From contig NZ_CP042467.1 in the NCBI RefSeq assembly GCF_007993755.1, positions 1 to 64,000 on the forward strand: a stretch of 64,000 nucleotides of DNA. Reading direction: 5' to 3'. Below the pieces are notes generated by a model. The model was not told the origin of the DNA, made no database searches, and saw nothing but the letters and a program-made list of their open reading frames with translations. The DNA is from Microvenator marinus (GTDB lineage Bacteria > Myxococcota_A > Bradymonadia > Bradymonadales > Bradymonadaceae). The position numbers and the translations under genes were made by a program. Positions 33,906-43,233 of the stretch are shown here, in pieces; the first letter of the stretch is position 1, and each line of letters begins with the position of its first letter.

Positions 33906-35789
33906 ATGTCGGTAGAATCTGAACATTTGAGGAAAATTGAGGCGGCGGTCAAGCGGCTTGAGCTTCGTGTGAAAACTCAGCGTATGCTCGAGTCTTTGAC
34001 CACAGGCCTGGCTCTTTATTTGCTGCTCTCTGCACTTTCGCTCGTGATGTTCAAGACTGGATGGATGACACCGAATGAGTTGTGGACGCTCCTCGTCGCT
34101 TGTGTGGTGGTGCCGTTCGTCATGGTTCTACGGGCGTGGCTAAGCCCTGTGGATATGATCGATTTGGCGCGCCGAATCGACCTGAGTCATCACCTTCATG
34201 ACCGACTTTCAACCGCGCTGAGCCTTGCCAAAGGTGATTTGGACGCGTTTGGGCGCGCTCAGATTAAGGACGCTGCTAGGTTTGTGGATAGCGTGGACTT
34301 AAAAGTGTCGGCGCCGTTTCGTTCACCTCAAGATGCTGTTCTTCTAGGCGTCATCTTTGGCGTGTGTGTGTTTCTCTTCCTTCTCAATCCTCCTTCTCAT
34401 CAGCACGAGCTGCCTCCTCCGTTTGAGGTAGTACACGAAGAGGTGTTGGACCAAGCCACCGTCACCGTTGAGCGAGAACGCATAGAGGCGCTTAAAGAAG
34501 AGCTCAAGGACATCGACGACCCAGCCACTCAAGAGGCTCTGAAGGAACTCGAAGATTTGCTGACTGAGGTGGAGAACCGAAGCATCTCTCGACGTGAGTT
34601 TCTGGAGCGTTTGAGCGAGATTGAAGAGCGTCTTTTTGAGAAGCAAGACGAGAAGATGAATGAGCTGGCTGAGGCCCTAAAGGAGGCCGCTGAAAAGCTT
34701 GAAGAAACTGCGAAGGAAGACTTGGAGAAGTCTCCTGAGGTCAAGAAGCTCGTCGATGCGCTCAAAAAGAAGGACCTTGCGAAGGCGGCAGAAGCGGCTG
34801 AAGAACTGGCAAAGAAGCTCAACAATGACGAGATGTCCCAGAAAGACTTGGAGCGACTCGCCAGTGTTTTAGAGAAGTTTTCTGACCTCATTGATCCCGA
34901 AGATCCTCGGCTGCAAGAGTTGATGAAAGAGAATGAGGAACTCATCCGAAAGTTGGAAGATCTCTTCGACCAGGGAAAGCTCTCGGACAAAGAGAAGGAG
35001 CGTCTCAAGAAGCTCAAGCAGGATCGGGACGAAATGGAGCGAGGTAACGCCCAGAAAGGGAAGATGACGTCTCGCGAGCTCAAACAGCTTAAGCGCAAGA
35101 CCGAGGAGATGGCCGAGACTGCAAAGAAGGCGGCCGAAGAGAAGAAAGAGAACGGCAAAAAGGGGGAGAAAGAAGGGGAGGAGAAGTCTTCTGACTTTCG
35201 AAATGAGGCAAGCCGTAAGGCCGAAGAGGTGAAACGGACTCTTGAGGAAGGCGCAGAAGAACAGGAAAAGGCTGAAGCCAGAAAGATGGCACAAAAGCAG
35301 CTCGAAGAACTCCGCGAGGCGATGCAAAGACAACAGTCTCAGGGCGAGAGCGATGAGAAGTCCGAAGAACGCGCCGAGCAGATGAAGGACTTTCTCGAAA
35401 GAGCCAAGGGGGAGGGCGGCAATGCTACGAAGAAAGAGAAAACTGGCGAAGGCGGGGAGGATGGTTCGGACCAGGAGGGATCCAAAGATACTGAAGCAAA
35501 GGCCTCAGATTCGTTCAATCTCGGGGAAGGTGACCGCGAACTCGGGGAAGAGACTAAGGTCGACTCAAAGGCGAAAGATGAGAATCTAAGCGGTCGGGAC
35601 GCCAAGGGCGCATCGAAGTCGGAGATTATCAAGGCAGCGAGCGAAGAAGGTTTCGCCACGACCGAATACAAAGATGTGTTTGTAGACTACGAGTCTGTTG
35701 TAGAAGAAGTGATGGAAAAAGAGAAAGTACCGCCCGGGTACAGATACTATGTGAAGCGATATTTTCAATTGATACGTCCTCAAGAGTGA
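33906..35789 (+). CDS. Membrane protein with long coiled-coil domain, 627 aa
   Basis: Two or three membrane helices lie at about 25-70 and 140-160. They are followed by roughly 400 residues of Lys/Glu-rich coiled coil with low-complexity stretches, and a short conserved C-terminal region (VPPGYRYYVKRYFQLI). Such proteins stand before moxR in MoxR/DUF58/VWA operons of several phyla, and this C-terminal pattern is common among them as I recall; I cannot run a search. The coil would lie in the cytoplasm or periplasm as a scaffold. GAGAGG precedes the ATG. The coding region ends eight bases before moxR 2. Confidence 0.75.
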   Translation: MSVESEHLRKIEAAVKRLELRVKTQRMLESLTTGLALYLLLSALSLVMFKTGWMTPNELWTLLVACVVVPFVMVLRAWLSPVDMIDLARRIDLSHHLHDRLSTALSLAKGDLDAFGRAQIKDAARFVDSVDLKVSAPFRSPQDAVLLGVIFGVCVFLFLLNPPSHQHELPPPFEVVHEEVLDQATVTVERERIEALKEELKDIDDPATQEALKELEDLLTEVENRSISRREFLERLSEIEERLFEKQDEKMNELAEALKEAAEKLEETAKEDLEKSPEVKKLVDALKKKDLAKAAEAAEELAKKLNNDEMSQKDLERLASVLEKFSDLIDPEDPRLQELMKENEELIRKLEDLFDQGKLSDKEKERLKKLKQDRDEMERGNAQKGKMTSRELKQLKRKTEEMAETAKKAAEEKKENGKKGEKEGEEKSSDFRNEASRKAEEVKRTLEEGAEEQEKAEARKMAQKQLEELREAMQRQQSQGESDEKSEERAEQMKDFLERAKGEGGNATKKEKTGEGGEDGSDQEGSKDTEAKASDSFNLGEGDRELGEETKVDSKAKDENLSGRDAKGASKSEIIKAASEEGFATTEYKDVFVDYESVVEEVMEKEKVPPGYRYYVKRYFQLIRPQE

Positions 35790-35797
35790 GAGTTTAG

Positions 35798-36799
35798 ATG
35801 TCTGAAGCGGCTGTGGAGAAGGAAGTCGAAGCGTACAAAGCTGATTGCACCAAGATGCTCGACGAGGTCGGCAAGATGATCGTGGGTCACCGCGAGATCA
35901 TCCAGGGGGTGATCATCGCGATGCTCTCGGGTGGCAACGTACTCCTCGAGGGGGTGCCGGGCCTTGGTAAGACCATGCTCGTCAAAACCTTGTCGGACAC
36001 GATGGGGCTCAAATTCTCGAGGATTCAGTTCACTCCCGACCTTATGCCCAGCGATATCTTGGGAACGATGATTCTGGCGGAATCGGCTGATGGCGCCCGC
36101 GAATTTAGGCTCGAGAAGGGCCCGATCTTCTCAAATATCGTACTTGCCGACGAGATCAATCGCGCCACTCCGAAGACCCAATCGGCGATGCTCGAGTCCA
36201 TGCAGGAGCGCAGCGTAACGATTGGTAAGGAGACGATGAAGCTTGAGGATCCGTTCTTTGTGTTGGCCACACAGAACCCTTTGGAGATGGAAGGCACCTA
36301 TCCTCTTCCCGAGGCGCAGCTTGACCGATTCCTTTTTAAACTCCGTGTGGAATTCCCGAATTTGGAAGAACTACACACGATTATGGATCGCACGACCGCA
36401 CGCGAGCAGCCTACGGTATCGGAGGTTATGGGTAGAGAAAGGCTTCTTCAGATGAAGATGTTTGCTCGTGATGTTCCGGTGGCGAGGCACGTGCAGGACT
36501 ATGCGCTTCGAATCCTCCAGGGAACGCATCCGGACAACGCGTTGGCATCGCCCAAGACGAAAAGATTTGTCAGGTTTGGGTCGTCTCCGCGCGGCGCGCA
36601 AGCGATTCTAGTGGCGTCCAAAGTAAGAGCACTGATGGATGGACGGTTCAACGTCTCAGCTGAGGACGTGCGTGCTTCGGCGCTCCCCGCCTTGCGACAT
36701 CGTGTAATCATGAACTTCGAGGGTGAAGCGGAAGGGGTGTCAACTGACGAAGTGATTCATGAAATCATCAAGAATACTTCCGAAAAAGCGAAGGCCTGA
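35798..36799 (+). CDS. MoxR-family AAA+ ATPase 2, 333 aa
   Basis: Walker A is EGVPGLGKT, Walker B LADEINRATPKTQSAMLESM, and ATQNPLEMEGTYPLPEAQLDRFLF is diagnostic. It is a close paralogue of the ATPase at 31428 and leads a second, plus-strand operon. It is followed after four bases by its DUF58 partner. Likely role: ATP-driven chaperone for VWA-domain membrane proteins encoded downstream. Confidence 0.93.
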   Translation: MSEAAVEKEVEAYKADCTKMLDEVGKMIVGHREIIQGVIIAMLSGGNVLLEGVPGLGKTMLVKTLSDTMGLKFSRIQFTPDLMPSDILGTMILAESADGAREFRLEKGPIFSNIVLADEINRATPKTQSAMLESMQERSVTIGKETMKLEDPFFVLATQNPLEMEGTYPLPEAQLDRFLFKLRVEFPNLEELHTIMDRTTAREQPTVSEVMGRERLLQMKMFARDVPVARHVQDYALRILQGTHPDNALASPKTKRFVRFGSSPRGAQAILVASKVRALMDGRFNVSAEDVRASALPALRHRVIMNFEGEAEGVSTDEVIHEIIKNTSEKAKA

Positions 36800-36803
36800 G
36801 ACG

Positions 36804-37688
36804 ATGGGGGACCAAGAGAAGTTCGATGAAGAGTTCCTCAAACGGCTCGAATATCTTTACATCATGTCAAAGAAGATCGTGGCCGGTGCGAACTGGGCCG
36901 AGCGTAAGACCCGAATTGTGGGAAGTGGGCTCGAGTTTGCGGACTTCCGCAATTATTCTGCGGGAGACGACCTTCGGAATATCGACTGGAAACTCTTTGC
37001 TCGTACGGAAAAGCTCTTCCTCAAACTCTACGAAGAAGAGGAGGACCTCTTCATCTATTTCTTGGTCGATACAAGTCGATCCATGTTCATCGGGAATCCG
37101 ACCAAGTTTTCGTATGTGCGCCGGGTCGTGGCGGCACTCTCCTATATCGGCCTCTCGAACTTCGACCGCGTAAGTATCATCCCGTTTTCAGACGCATTGA
37201 CCGGGAGACTTCCTCCCGCGCGTGGAAAAGGCCAGATATTTAAGGTTTTTGAATTCTTGAACGGTGTCGAAGCAGCCAAAGCAACCAACCTTAAGGATGC
37301 GTTCAAGACTTTTGTCGCTCAGAACAAACGACGCGGAATTGTGGTGGTATTGAGTGATTTCTACGACCCGTCTGGGTTTGAAGAAGGTCTCAACATGCTT
37401 CGGTATCACAAGTTTGAGCCCATGGTGGTTCACGTGTTTGATCAGCGTGAGCTCGACCCGAATATTTTGGGTGATGTCCAGCTTGTGGATTGTGAATCCG
37501 GAGCTGTGACGGATGTGACGGTAACGCCGGCGCTGAAAAAGGCGTACGCAAAGGCGTTTGAGGCGATGTCGGAGTCGCTTCAAGAGTATTGCACTAAGAG
37601 ACAAATTTTATACTTTCGCGCCCCGATACAATTGCCCTACGACGAGCTCATCATGGGTGTCTTCAGGGCCGGTGGCTTTCTCAAATAG
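36804..37688 (+). CDS. DUF58 protein of the second VWA operon, 294 aa
   Basis: The DUF58 signature FRNYSAGDDLRNIDWKLFART is near residues 50-70. A VWA-like fold follows with FLVDTSRSMF (D-T-S-R-S) and VVLSDFYDPSG. The start is the ATG at 36804, five bases after the moxR stop; the long upstream extension overlaps moxR and is rejected. It is soluble. It pairs with MoxR 2 and is the counterpart of the minus-strand gene at 30546. Confidence 0.9.
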   Translation: MGDQEKFDEEFLKRLEYLYIMSKKIVAGANWAERKTRIVGSGLEFADFRNYSAGDDLRNIDWKLFARTEKLFLKLYEEEEDLFIYFLVDTSRSMFIGNPTKFSYVRRVVAALSYIGLSNFDRVSIIPFSDALTGRLPPARGKGQIFKVFEFLNGVEAAKATNLKDAFKTFVAQNKRRGIVVVLSDFYDPSGFEEGLNMLRYHKFEPMVVHVFDQRELDPNILGDVQLVDCESGAVTDVTVTPALKKAYAKAFEAMSESLQEYCTKRQILYFRAPIQLPYDELIMGVFRAGGFLK

Positions 37689-37694
37689 GTCGTG

Positions 37695-39548
37695 ATGCAG
37701 TTTACAGGAATGGACATCAATAGTGTCGTAACGCTTGCAGCCCTCGTTGGCCTTGCAATTACGATACTTTACGTCCTCAAGCTGAGGAAACGGCGTGTCG
37801 AGGTTCCGTTTTCGCCGCTCTGGCAAATGGTTCTGACCGAGCAGAAGAAGTCCAACGACCTCTGGCAGCGCCTGCGGCGCATCCTCTCATGGCTCCTATA
37901 TTTATTGATCGCCGGTCTTCTGGCGTTTTCCTTGCTCGACCCGCATTGGGGCACCGAGAGCTTGGACGGCAGGCATTTGGTGCTCCTCGTGGATAACTCA
38001 GCGAGCATGGGAGCCACGGATGTTTCAGGGGCGGTGGATCGCCTCGATTTGGCGAAGCGAAAGGCGCGTGAGGTAGTGAGTGGGCTTGGTCCGCAAGACC
38101 GAGCGATGCTTGTGACTTTCAATGACCAGGTGCGCCCGTTGAGTCCTTTCGTGGCTGAGACATCCATCTTGGAACCTTTGATATCCGGGATCCAAGTCTC
38201 AGCGACGGGAACCTCTTACGACGAGGCGCTTCGTTTTGCACAGAATGCTGTGGAGGGACGAGAGAATGCCGAAATCTTGTTGTTCAGCGATGGAGCGGGC
38301 CCTGATTTGACCCAGGAGTTCGAGGGGAATCTGAGGCATGTGAAGATCGGAGAGACCGTCGGAAACCTTGCCGTCACTGCGTTTAATGTCCGCCGCTACA
38401 TCTCGAACAAGTTGGATTTCGAGCTCTTTGTCGGTGTTAGAAATTACTTCGAAAGACCTATCGAAGCCGAGATTGAGATTTGGGCAGACGGTGCACTTGT
38501 GGACACGAAACCGGTCGAGATTCCTGCACAAGATGTCTATCAGGGTTACTATCCTAGTCAGGCAGTTTCTGGAGAGAAGTTGGAGGCGAGGGTGAGGCTA
38601 AAGTCTCGAGATGCCCGTGACATCCTCCCCCTCGATGACCGGGCGTATGCGCTTTTGCCGCCTATTCGTAAAACGAGCGTGTTGTTGGTCACGGAAGGAA
38701 ACTTGTACCTCGAAGGGCCGCTTCTCTTGAATCCGAATCTCGATGTAACTCAGGTAACCCCTGAAGCCTACAATCCTGAGGCTCGATACGACGTGGTGGT
38801 CTTCGACCGCGTGGCGCCTCCCCAGGGTGTGAGCCGAAACTACTTCTATCTGAGCCCAACCGGTGAGAATTCTCCGTGGCAAATCACGAGAACGGTCAAT
38901 GACCCGATCATAGAGAGGATAAGCAAGGGCAATCCGCTTTTACGTTGGATCACGCTGACAGACGTGAACATTGGGCAGGCGGATCAGTGGCGAACCACCA
39001 ATGAAGACACCATCATCGCGGCGTCTGAGTCTGGCGTTCCAATCCTTGTGAGCCGAGTTAGTGAAGGGAAGCAGCTCTTGGGGCTCTCGTTCGATGTCCG
39101 AAACTCAGATTTGCCTCTACGTGTGGCATTCCCAGTTCTTCTGATCAACGCGATAGATTGGTTCATGGGCGACGATGGTACGCTGGTGGAAGGCTACAAG
39201 ACCGGAGAGACTTGGGCAGTTGAAACAAGTGCCGAGGGAACTGTAGTGGTGCTCGGTCCACAAGGCGTCCAGATTGACGCCCCAGTGTTTGAGCGTCGCG
39301 CCACATTCTATGGTGAAGTGCCGGGATTCTACGAGCTTCAAGACCCGGCCAAACAGACCATTGCGGCAAACCTCGCGAATTTTGAGGAATCGGCGATTGC
39401 TCCTAAGGAGCTGACTCCTGAGCGTCAAGACGGCTTGGACAATCTAAGCCGCGAGAAGTCGATGGACCCCTGGATTTGGCTCGTTCTAGCGGCGCTCGCG
39501 CTCCTCTTGGTGGAGTGGTTCACCTACAACCGGAGGATGACGGTATGA
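37695..39548 (+). CDS. BatA-like membrane VWA protein, 617 aa
   Basis: Helices near residues 10-25 and 60-78 frame the usual BatA N-terminus (PFSPLWQMV). A VWA domain with D100-N-S-A-S104 and FSDGAG follows. Then comes a long region of beta-rich domains (DFELFVGVRNY, RTSVLLVTEGN) and a C-terminal helix (WIWLVLAALALLLVEWF). The second half appears to be an amidotransferase-like or PPC-type fold that I cannot name. ATG 37695 and GTG 37692 are adjacent; AGGT lies before them. The stop overlaps the next start (ATGA). Confidence 0.8.
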   Translation: MQFTGMDINSVVTLAALVGLAITILYVLKLRKRRVEVPFSPLWQMVLTEQKKSNDLWQRLRRILSWLLYLLIAGLLAFSLLDPHWGTESLDGRHLVLLVDNSASMGATDVSGAVDRLDLAKRKAREVVSGLGPQDRAMLVTFNDQVRPLSPFVAETSILEPLISGIQVSATGTSYDEALRFAQNAVEGRENAEILLFSDGAGPDLTQEFEGNLRHVKIGETVGNLAVTAFNVRRYISNKLDFELFVGVRNYFERPIEAEIEIWADGALVDTKPVEIPAQDVYQGYYPSQAVSGEKLEARVRLKSRDARDILPLDDRAYALLPPIRKTSVLLVTEGNLYLEGPLLLNPNLDVTQVTPEAYNPEARYDVVVFDRVAPPQGVSRNYFYLSPTGENSPWQITRTVNDPIIERISKGNPLLRWITLTDVNIGQADQWRTTNEDTIIAASESGVPILVSRVSEGKQLLGLSFDVRNSDLPLRVAFPVLLINAIDWFMGDDGTLVEGYKTGETWAVETSAEGTVVVLGPQGVQIDAPVFERRATFYGEVPGFYELQDPAKQTIAANLANFEESAIAPKELTPERQDGLDNLSREKSMDPWIWLVLAALALLLVEWFTYNRRMTV

Positions 39549-42253
39549 AACCGATACTGCGTGAGTCCGCGTTTTGGGGAATTCTAGCCGCTCTCTGGCT
39601 TGGTCTTGGGTACGCATATTACGAATGGGTGCTTTCGACGTCCGGGGAGATCATTGCGTTTGAGTGGGCCGGCAGAAATATCGAGATTATCGCGCCGTAT
39701 TTTTTCGGTGTCTGGCTCCTTGCCCCTCTGGTGATTCTACTTCAGCGCCGCACTCTAAGTGACCTTCCTTCCTATCAACGTTGGTTGAATGCTGGTTTTC
39801 GCATCTTCATCATCTTTGTTATCGGACTGGGTCTTGCCCGTCCGGTGGTGACGAGTTTTGAGTCGAAGGTCAGCACGATTTTTGTGGTGGATACGTCTGC
39901 TTCAATCCCGGATTCGGTGCTCTTGCAATACCAGGCGTTTATTGCAGAAGCAATTAAGTCCAAAGGTGAACGGGACTTCTTGAGTGTGATTGCAGTCGCT
40001 GAGAAACCTTACGTGGTTGAACTGGTGGATGGTGAACTCAGAGAGATTCCTCGCCCGCCGGAGGCCGAACGACTGGCCTCCGACATCGCGAGCGCGATTC
40101 GAATGTCCTATGGAGTGTTCCCTCAGGATCATGTCAAGAAGCTCGTTCTGCTTGGTGATGGAAATGAAACTCGAGGTGATGTGCTGGGAGAGGTGCACAA
40201 AGCTCGCGCGTTCGGCATTCGCGTCTACCATAAGGAGATCGAGTTCGAGGCTCCGAAGGAGATATTGATCCGTTCGCTAGATTTTCCTGATGAAATCAAA
40301 GTGGGCGAGCCCTTTACAATGGTGGCTCGAATCTTCTCGAACTACGAAACCAATGTCGATCTTCAACTCTGGCAGAACGATTTCAAAGACGGAAACCAAA
40401 GTGTTGATTTGAAGCCCGGCATCACCGAGGTCACGTTCAAGACAGAAGCCTACGAGCCCGGTTTGCGCCGTTTTCGGCTCGATATGGCTGTCAAAGGTGA
40501 AGACACCTTCAAAGAGAACAACACGTATGTTTGGGACGCTACCGTCTCCGGAAAGCCTCGCGTTCTCTACATCGAAGGCGAGCTGAGGTCGCGCCTCTAC
40601 CTCGAGCGGGCGTTGAGGAATGAAACGTTTGAGCTTGAGACAAGAGGCCCTCAAGGTGTGCCGACCACTCTGGAAGAGTTCGCAAGTTACGACTTAGTGA
40701 TTCTCTCCGACGTGGCCGCAATGTACGTGTCTCAAGCACAAATGCAGCTCATCGATCGCTATACCCGTGAATTGGGTGGCGGTTTTATCATGGTGGGTGG
40801 CGAGTCTTCGTTTGGCCCGGGAGGATATTACGGCTCGTACTTGGAAAAAGTCTTGCCGGTTGGGTTTGAGCCTGAGAAGAAGCGCAACACGCCTACGCTT
40901 GCGCTCATGCTACTCATCGATAAGTCGGGTTCGATGCAGGGGGACCGGCTCGATCTGGCCAAGGAGGCGGCAAAGGCGACCGTTGAGATTCTCAAGGGAG
41001 AGGACCGTGTTTCGGTCGCTGGCTTTGATGATGGTGTCTTCCCAGTCGTGACCATGCAATCGGCTTCGAATAGGGTGCGAATCGCAAGCGATATCAGCAG
41101 GATGAGTCCGAGTGGCGGAACCAACATCGCAAAGGCCCTCGAACACGGGTTCGAGCAGTTGGTGATGGTGAATGCGCGGAGAAAGCACGCGATTCTCCTG
41201 ACTGACGGTCACGCCGACACCGCAAATATCTTCACGGAACTCATGCCGGCGTTTCGCATCGAAAACATCACGGTATCGACAGTGGCTGTAGGGTCGGGGT
41301 CCGACACCACCATGCTTCGGCGTATCGCCGAAGGCGGAGGAGGACGTTATTACTACACGAACGACCCCTACAGCGTTCCGCGAATCTTCATGAAAGAGAC
41401 GAGCATGGTGTCGCGGACATCTATGGTCGAGGAGCCGTTTAGGCCGAGAATCGTGAAGCGTGCGCAGGTGCTCGAAGGTATCAACTGGGCAAGTGCACCG
41501 TATCTTCTTGGGTACGTATCGACACAAGCTAAACCTCAGGCTGAGCTCTTGATGGTCTCGGACCACGGCGAGCCGGTACTCGCGCGTTGGAGAAATGGTC
41601 TTGGTAAGGTTGTCGCATTTACTTCCGACCTTAAGAACAGATGGGCTGTGGAGTGGGTTCGTTGGCCTGGATACGCAAAGTTTTGGACACAATTGATCCG
41701 CGATACCATGCGTGCCAACGAGGAAGATAGCCTCGCGATGGTGGCTGAGGTTGTGCAAGAGGAAGCGCGGATCGTGGTGGATGCTGTCGGCGACGACGAT
41801 CGCTACATCAACGATTTGAAGTCGACCGTAAACGTCACAAAGCCAGGTGGTGAAACGATGACGGTGGCGCTCGAGCAAACAGCTGCCGGGCGGTACGAGG
41901 CGAGGTTTAAGCTCGAAGAATTTGGTTCGTACGGCCTTAAAGCCGTGCACGAGAAAGACGGAGCGACGATGGCTGTAAGCCTCGCGACTCTGACACATCC
42001 GTATCCTCGGGAGTTTCAGTTTGTCGAGGCGAACCACGAGTTGCTTCGGCGTGCGGCTGAAGTTGGCGGAGGACAGACCAATCCAGAAATTTCGGTATTA
42101 TTCGACTCGATGGGCGAAGAATCGAAACATCGCCGGGAACTTTGGCCGCTCCTGATTGTTCTAGCAGTGGTTCTTACGGTATTCGACCTCGCGTTGCGTC
42201 GAATCCGTTTGAGCGGTGCGACAGAACTTTCATGGGAGCGAGTAATATCATGA
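39545..42253 (+). CDS. Large membrane protein with two VWA domains and an amidotransferase-like domain, 902 aa
   Basis: Membrane helices lie near residues 8-27, 45-65 and 80-100. A first VWA-like domain has D116-T-S-A-S120. An amidotransferase-like (GATase-1 fold) segment covers about 335-445 (RVLYIEGE, LVILSDVAA, GGGFIMVGGESSFGPGGY) without a clear catalytic cysteine. A second VWA domain has D459-K-S-G-S463 and SPSGGTNI. A final helix (LLIVLAVVLTVFDLAL) ends the protein. The start overlaps the previous stop. Such proteins are common in MoxR operons; their cargo is unknown. Confidence 0.82.
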   Translation: MKPILRESAFWGILAALWLGLGYAYYEWVLSTSGEIIAFEWAGRNIEIIAPYFFGVWLLAPLVILLQRRTLSDLPSYQRWLNAGFRIFIIFVIGLGLARPVVTSFESKVSTIFVVDTSASIPDSVLLQYQAFIAEAIKSKGERDFLSVIAVAEKPYVVELVDGELREIPRPPEAERLASDIASAIRMSYGVFPQDHVKKLVLLGDGNETRGDVLGEVHKARAFGIRVYHKEIEFEAPKEILIRSLDFPDEIKVGEPFTMVARIFSNYETNVDLQLWQNDFKDGNQSVDLKPGITEVTFKTEAYEPGLRRFRLDMAVKGEDTFKENNTYVWDATVSGKPRVLYIEGELRSRLYLERALRNETFELETRGPQGVPTTLEEFASYDLVILSDVAAMYVSQAQMQLIDRYTRELGGGFIMVGGESSFGPGGYYGSYLEKVLPVGFEPEKKRNTPTLALMLLIDKSGSMQGDRLDLAKEAAKATVEILKGEDRVSVAGFDDGVFPVVTMQSASNRVRIASDISRMSPSGGTNIAKALEHGFEQLVMVNARRKHAILLTDGHADTANIFTELMPAFRIENITVSTVAVGSGSDTTMLRRIAEGGGGRYYYTNDPYSVPRIFMKETSMVSRTSMVEEPFRPRIVKRAQVLEGINWASAPYLLGYVSTQAKPQAELLMVSDHGEPVLARWRNGLGKVVAFTSDLKNRWAVEWVRWPGYAKFWTQLIRDTMRANEEDSLAMVAEVVQEEARIVVDAVGDDDRYINDLKSTVNVTKPGGETMTVALEQTAAGRYEARFKLEEFGSYGLKAVHEKDGATMAVSLATLTHPYPREFQFVEANHELLRRAAEVGGGQTNPEISVLFDSMGEESKHRRELWPLLIVLAVVLTVFDLALRRIRLSGATELSWERVIS

Positions 42254-43215
42254 AAAGGGTCAGTGGTTTTGTGGGGGCTGCCTGGGGTTTCGTTGTTTAT
42301 CTCCTGGGCGTCATTCTTTTCGGGGCATGGGTTCGGATTACACATTCTGGCGCGGGCTGCGGCGACCATTGGCCGACGTGTCATGGCGAGATCATTCCAT
42401 TCGAGCCTTCGACCGAAACCATTATCGAGTTCACGCACCGTGTGACATCGGGAATGTGCGGGATTTTCGGGTTCATCATCATCTTTTGGGCTTGGAAGAA
42501 GTACGGGCGAAATCGGGTGTTCTGGGCCGCCGTTCTGACTCAGGTCTTTATCATCATTGAAGGGTTGATAGGCGCGGGTCTTGTGCTCAAAGAGTTGGTG
42601 GCTGACAACGACTCCGTAGCCAGAGCCGTGGTGATATCGCTGCATCTCGTTAACACGCTGGTTCTGATGGGGGCGGCGACAATGACAGCGTGGTGGGCGC
42701 AAGGAGGAGCAACCCCGAGATGGTTCGCGGGACGCGACCGACAGGCTATCCTTTTGCGTATCGGCGCTCTCCTACTGATTGCGACGAGCATGAGCGGTGC
42801 AATCACGGCTTTGGGTGACACGCTTTTTCCCGTGGATGCTTTGATCGGAGAGGGCCTTTGGGCGCGTGTCCGAGGGGATTTGGGTCCGGCCAATCACTTC
42901 CTCGTACGACTTAGAATTGTGCACCCGATTGTAGCAGTACTTTCTAGCGTGTGGTTTCTCGGCGTTGCCGCATGGACGCGCTACAACTATGGGGCAAGGG
43001 CCCGCTTAGTGGCTAACCTTCTAGGTGGAGTAGTGTTCAGTCAGATCATCATCGGGTTCGTCAACATTGGTCTTGGAGCCCCGGGATGGTTGCAGCTCGT
43101 CCATCTTACGATGGCTCAAGCTGTGTGGGTCCTCTGGCTCTTATTGTGGAGCGAGACCGCGAATTCTGGTGGACTAGACGATGCAGTCGTGTCGGGCTAT
43201 GATGACGGGAAATAG
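42250..43215 (+). CDS. ctaA: Heme A synthase (CtaA/COX15 family)
   Basis: 321 residues with about eight membrane helices. Family signs are the GAGCGDHWPTCHGEIIP cysteine-containing loop after the first helix, EFTHRVTSGMCG with a heme-ligand His, LHLVNTL, the HFLVRLRIVHP helix and VHLTMAQ near the C-terminus. CtaA oxidises heme O to heme A for aa3-type oxidases. The ATG overlaps the stop of the VWA gene by four bases (ATGA). It is therefore translationally tied to the MoxR/VWA operon, an odd place for this gene. No ctaB or cox gene is in the window. Confidence 0.92.
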   Translation: MKRVSGFVGAAWGFVVYLLGVILFGAWVRITHSGAGCGDHWPTCHGEIIPFEPSTETIIEFTHRVTSGMCGIFGFIIIFWAWKKYGRNRVFWAAVLTQVFIIIEGLIGAGLVLKELVADNDSVARAVVISLHLVNTLVLMGAATMTAWWAQGGATPRWFAGRDRQAILLRIGALLLIATSMSGAITALGDTLFPVDALIGEGLWARVRGDLGPANHFLVRLRIVHPIVAVLSSVWFLGVAAWTRYNYGARARLVANLLGGVVFSQIIIGFVNIGLGAPGWLQLVHLTMAQAVWVLWLLLWSETANSGGLDDAVVSGYDDGK

Positions 43216-43233
43216 AAGCTTTTGAGCAAAATT

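Noticed and set aside
40910-42037. 375-residue minus-strand frame opposite the double-VWA gene
   Set aside because: It is a shadow of a confidently assigned gene and is rich in His/Arg with no recognisable domain.
43216-43233. TTG start at 43222 for the TPR protein
   Set aside because: ATG at 43234 gives a standard signal peptide, though TTG remains possible.
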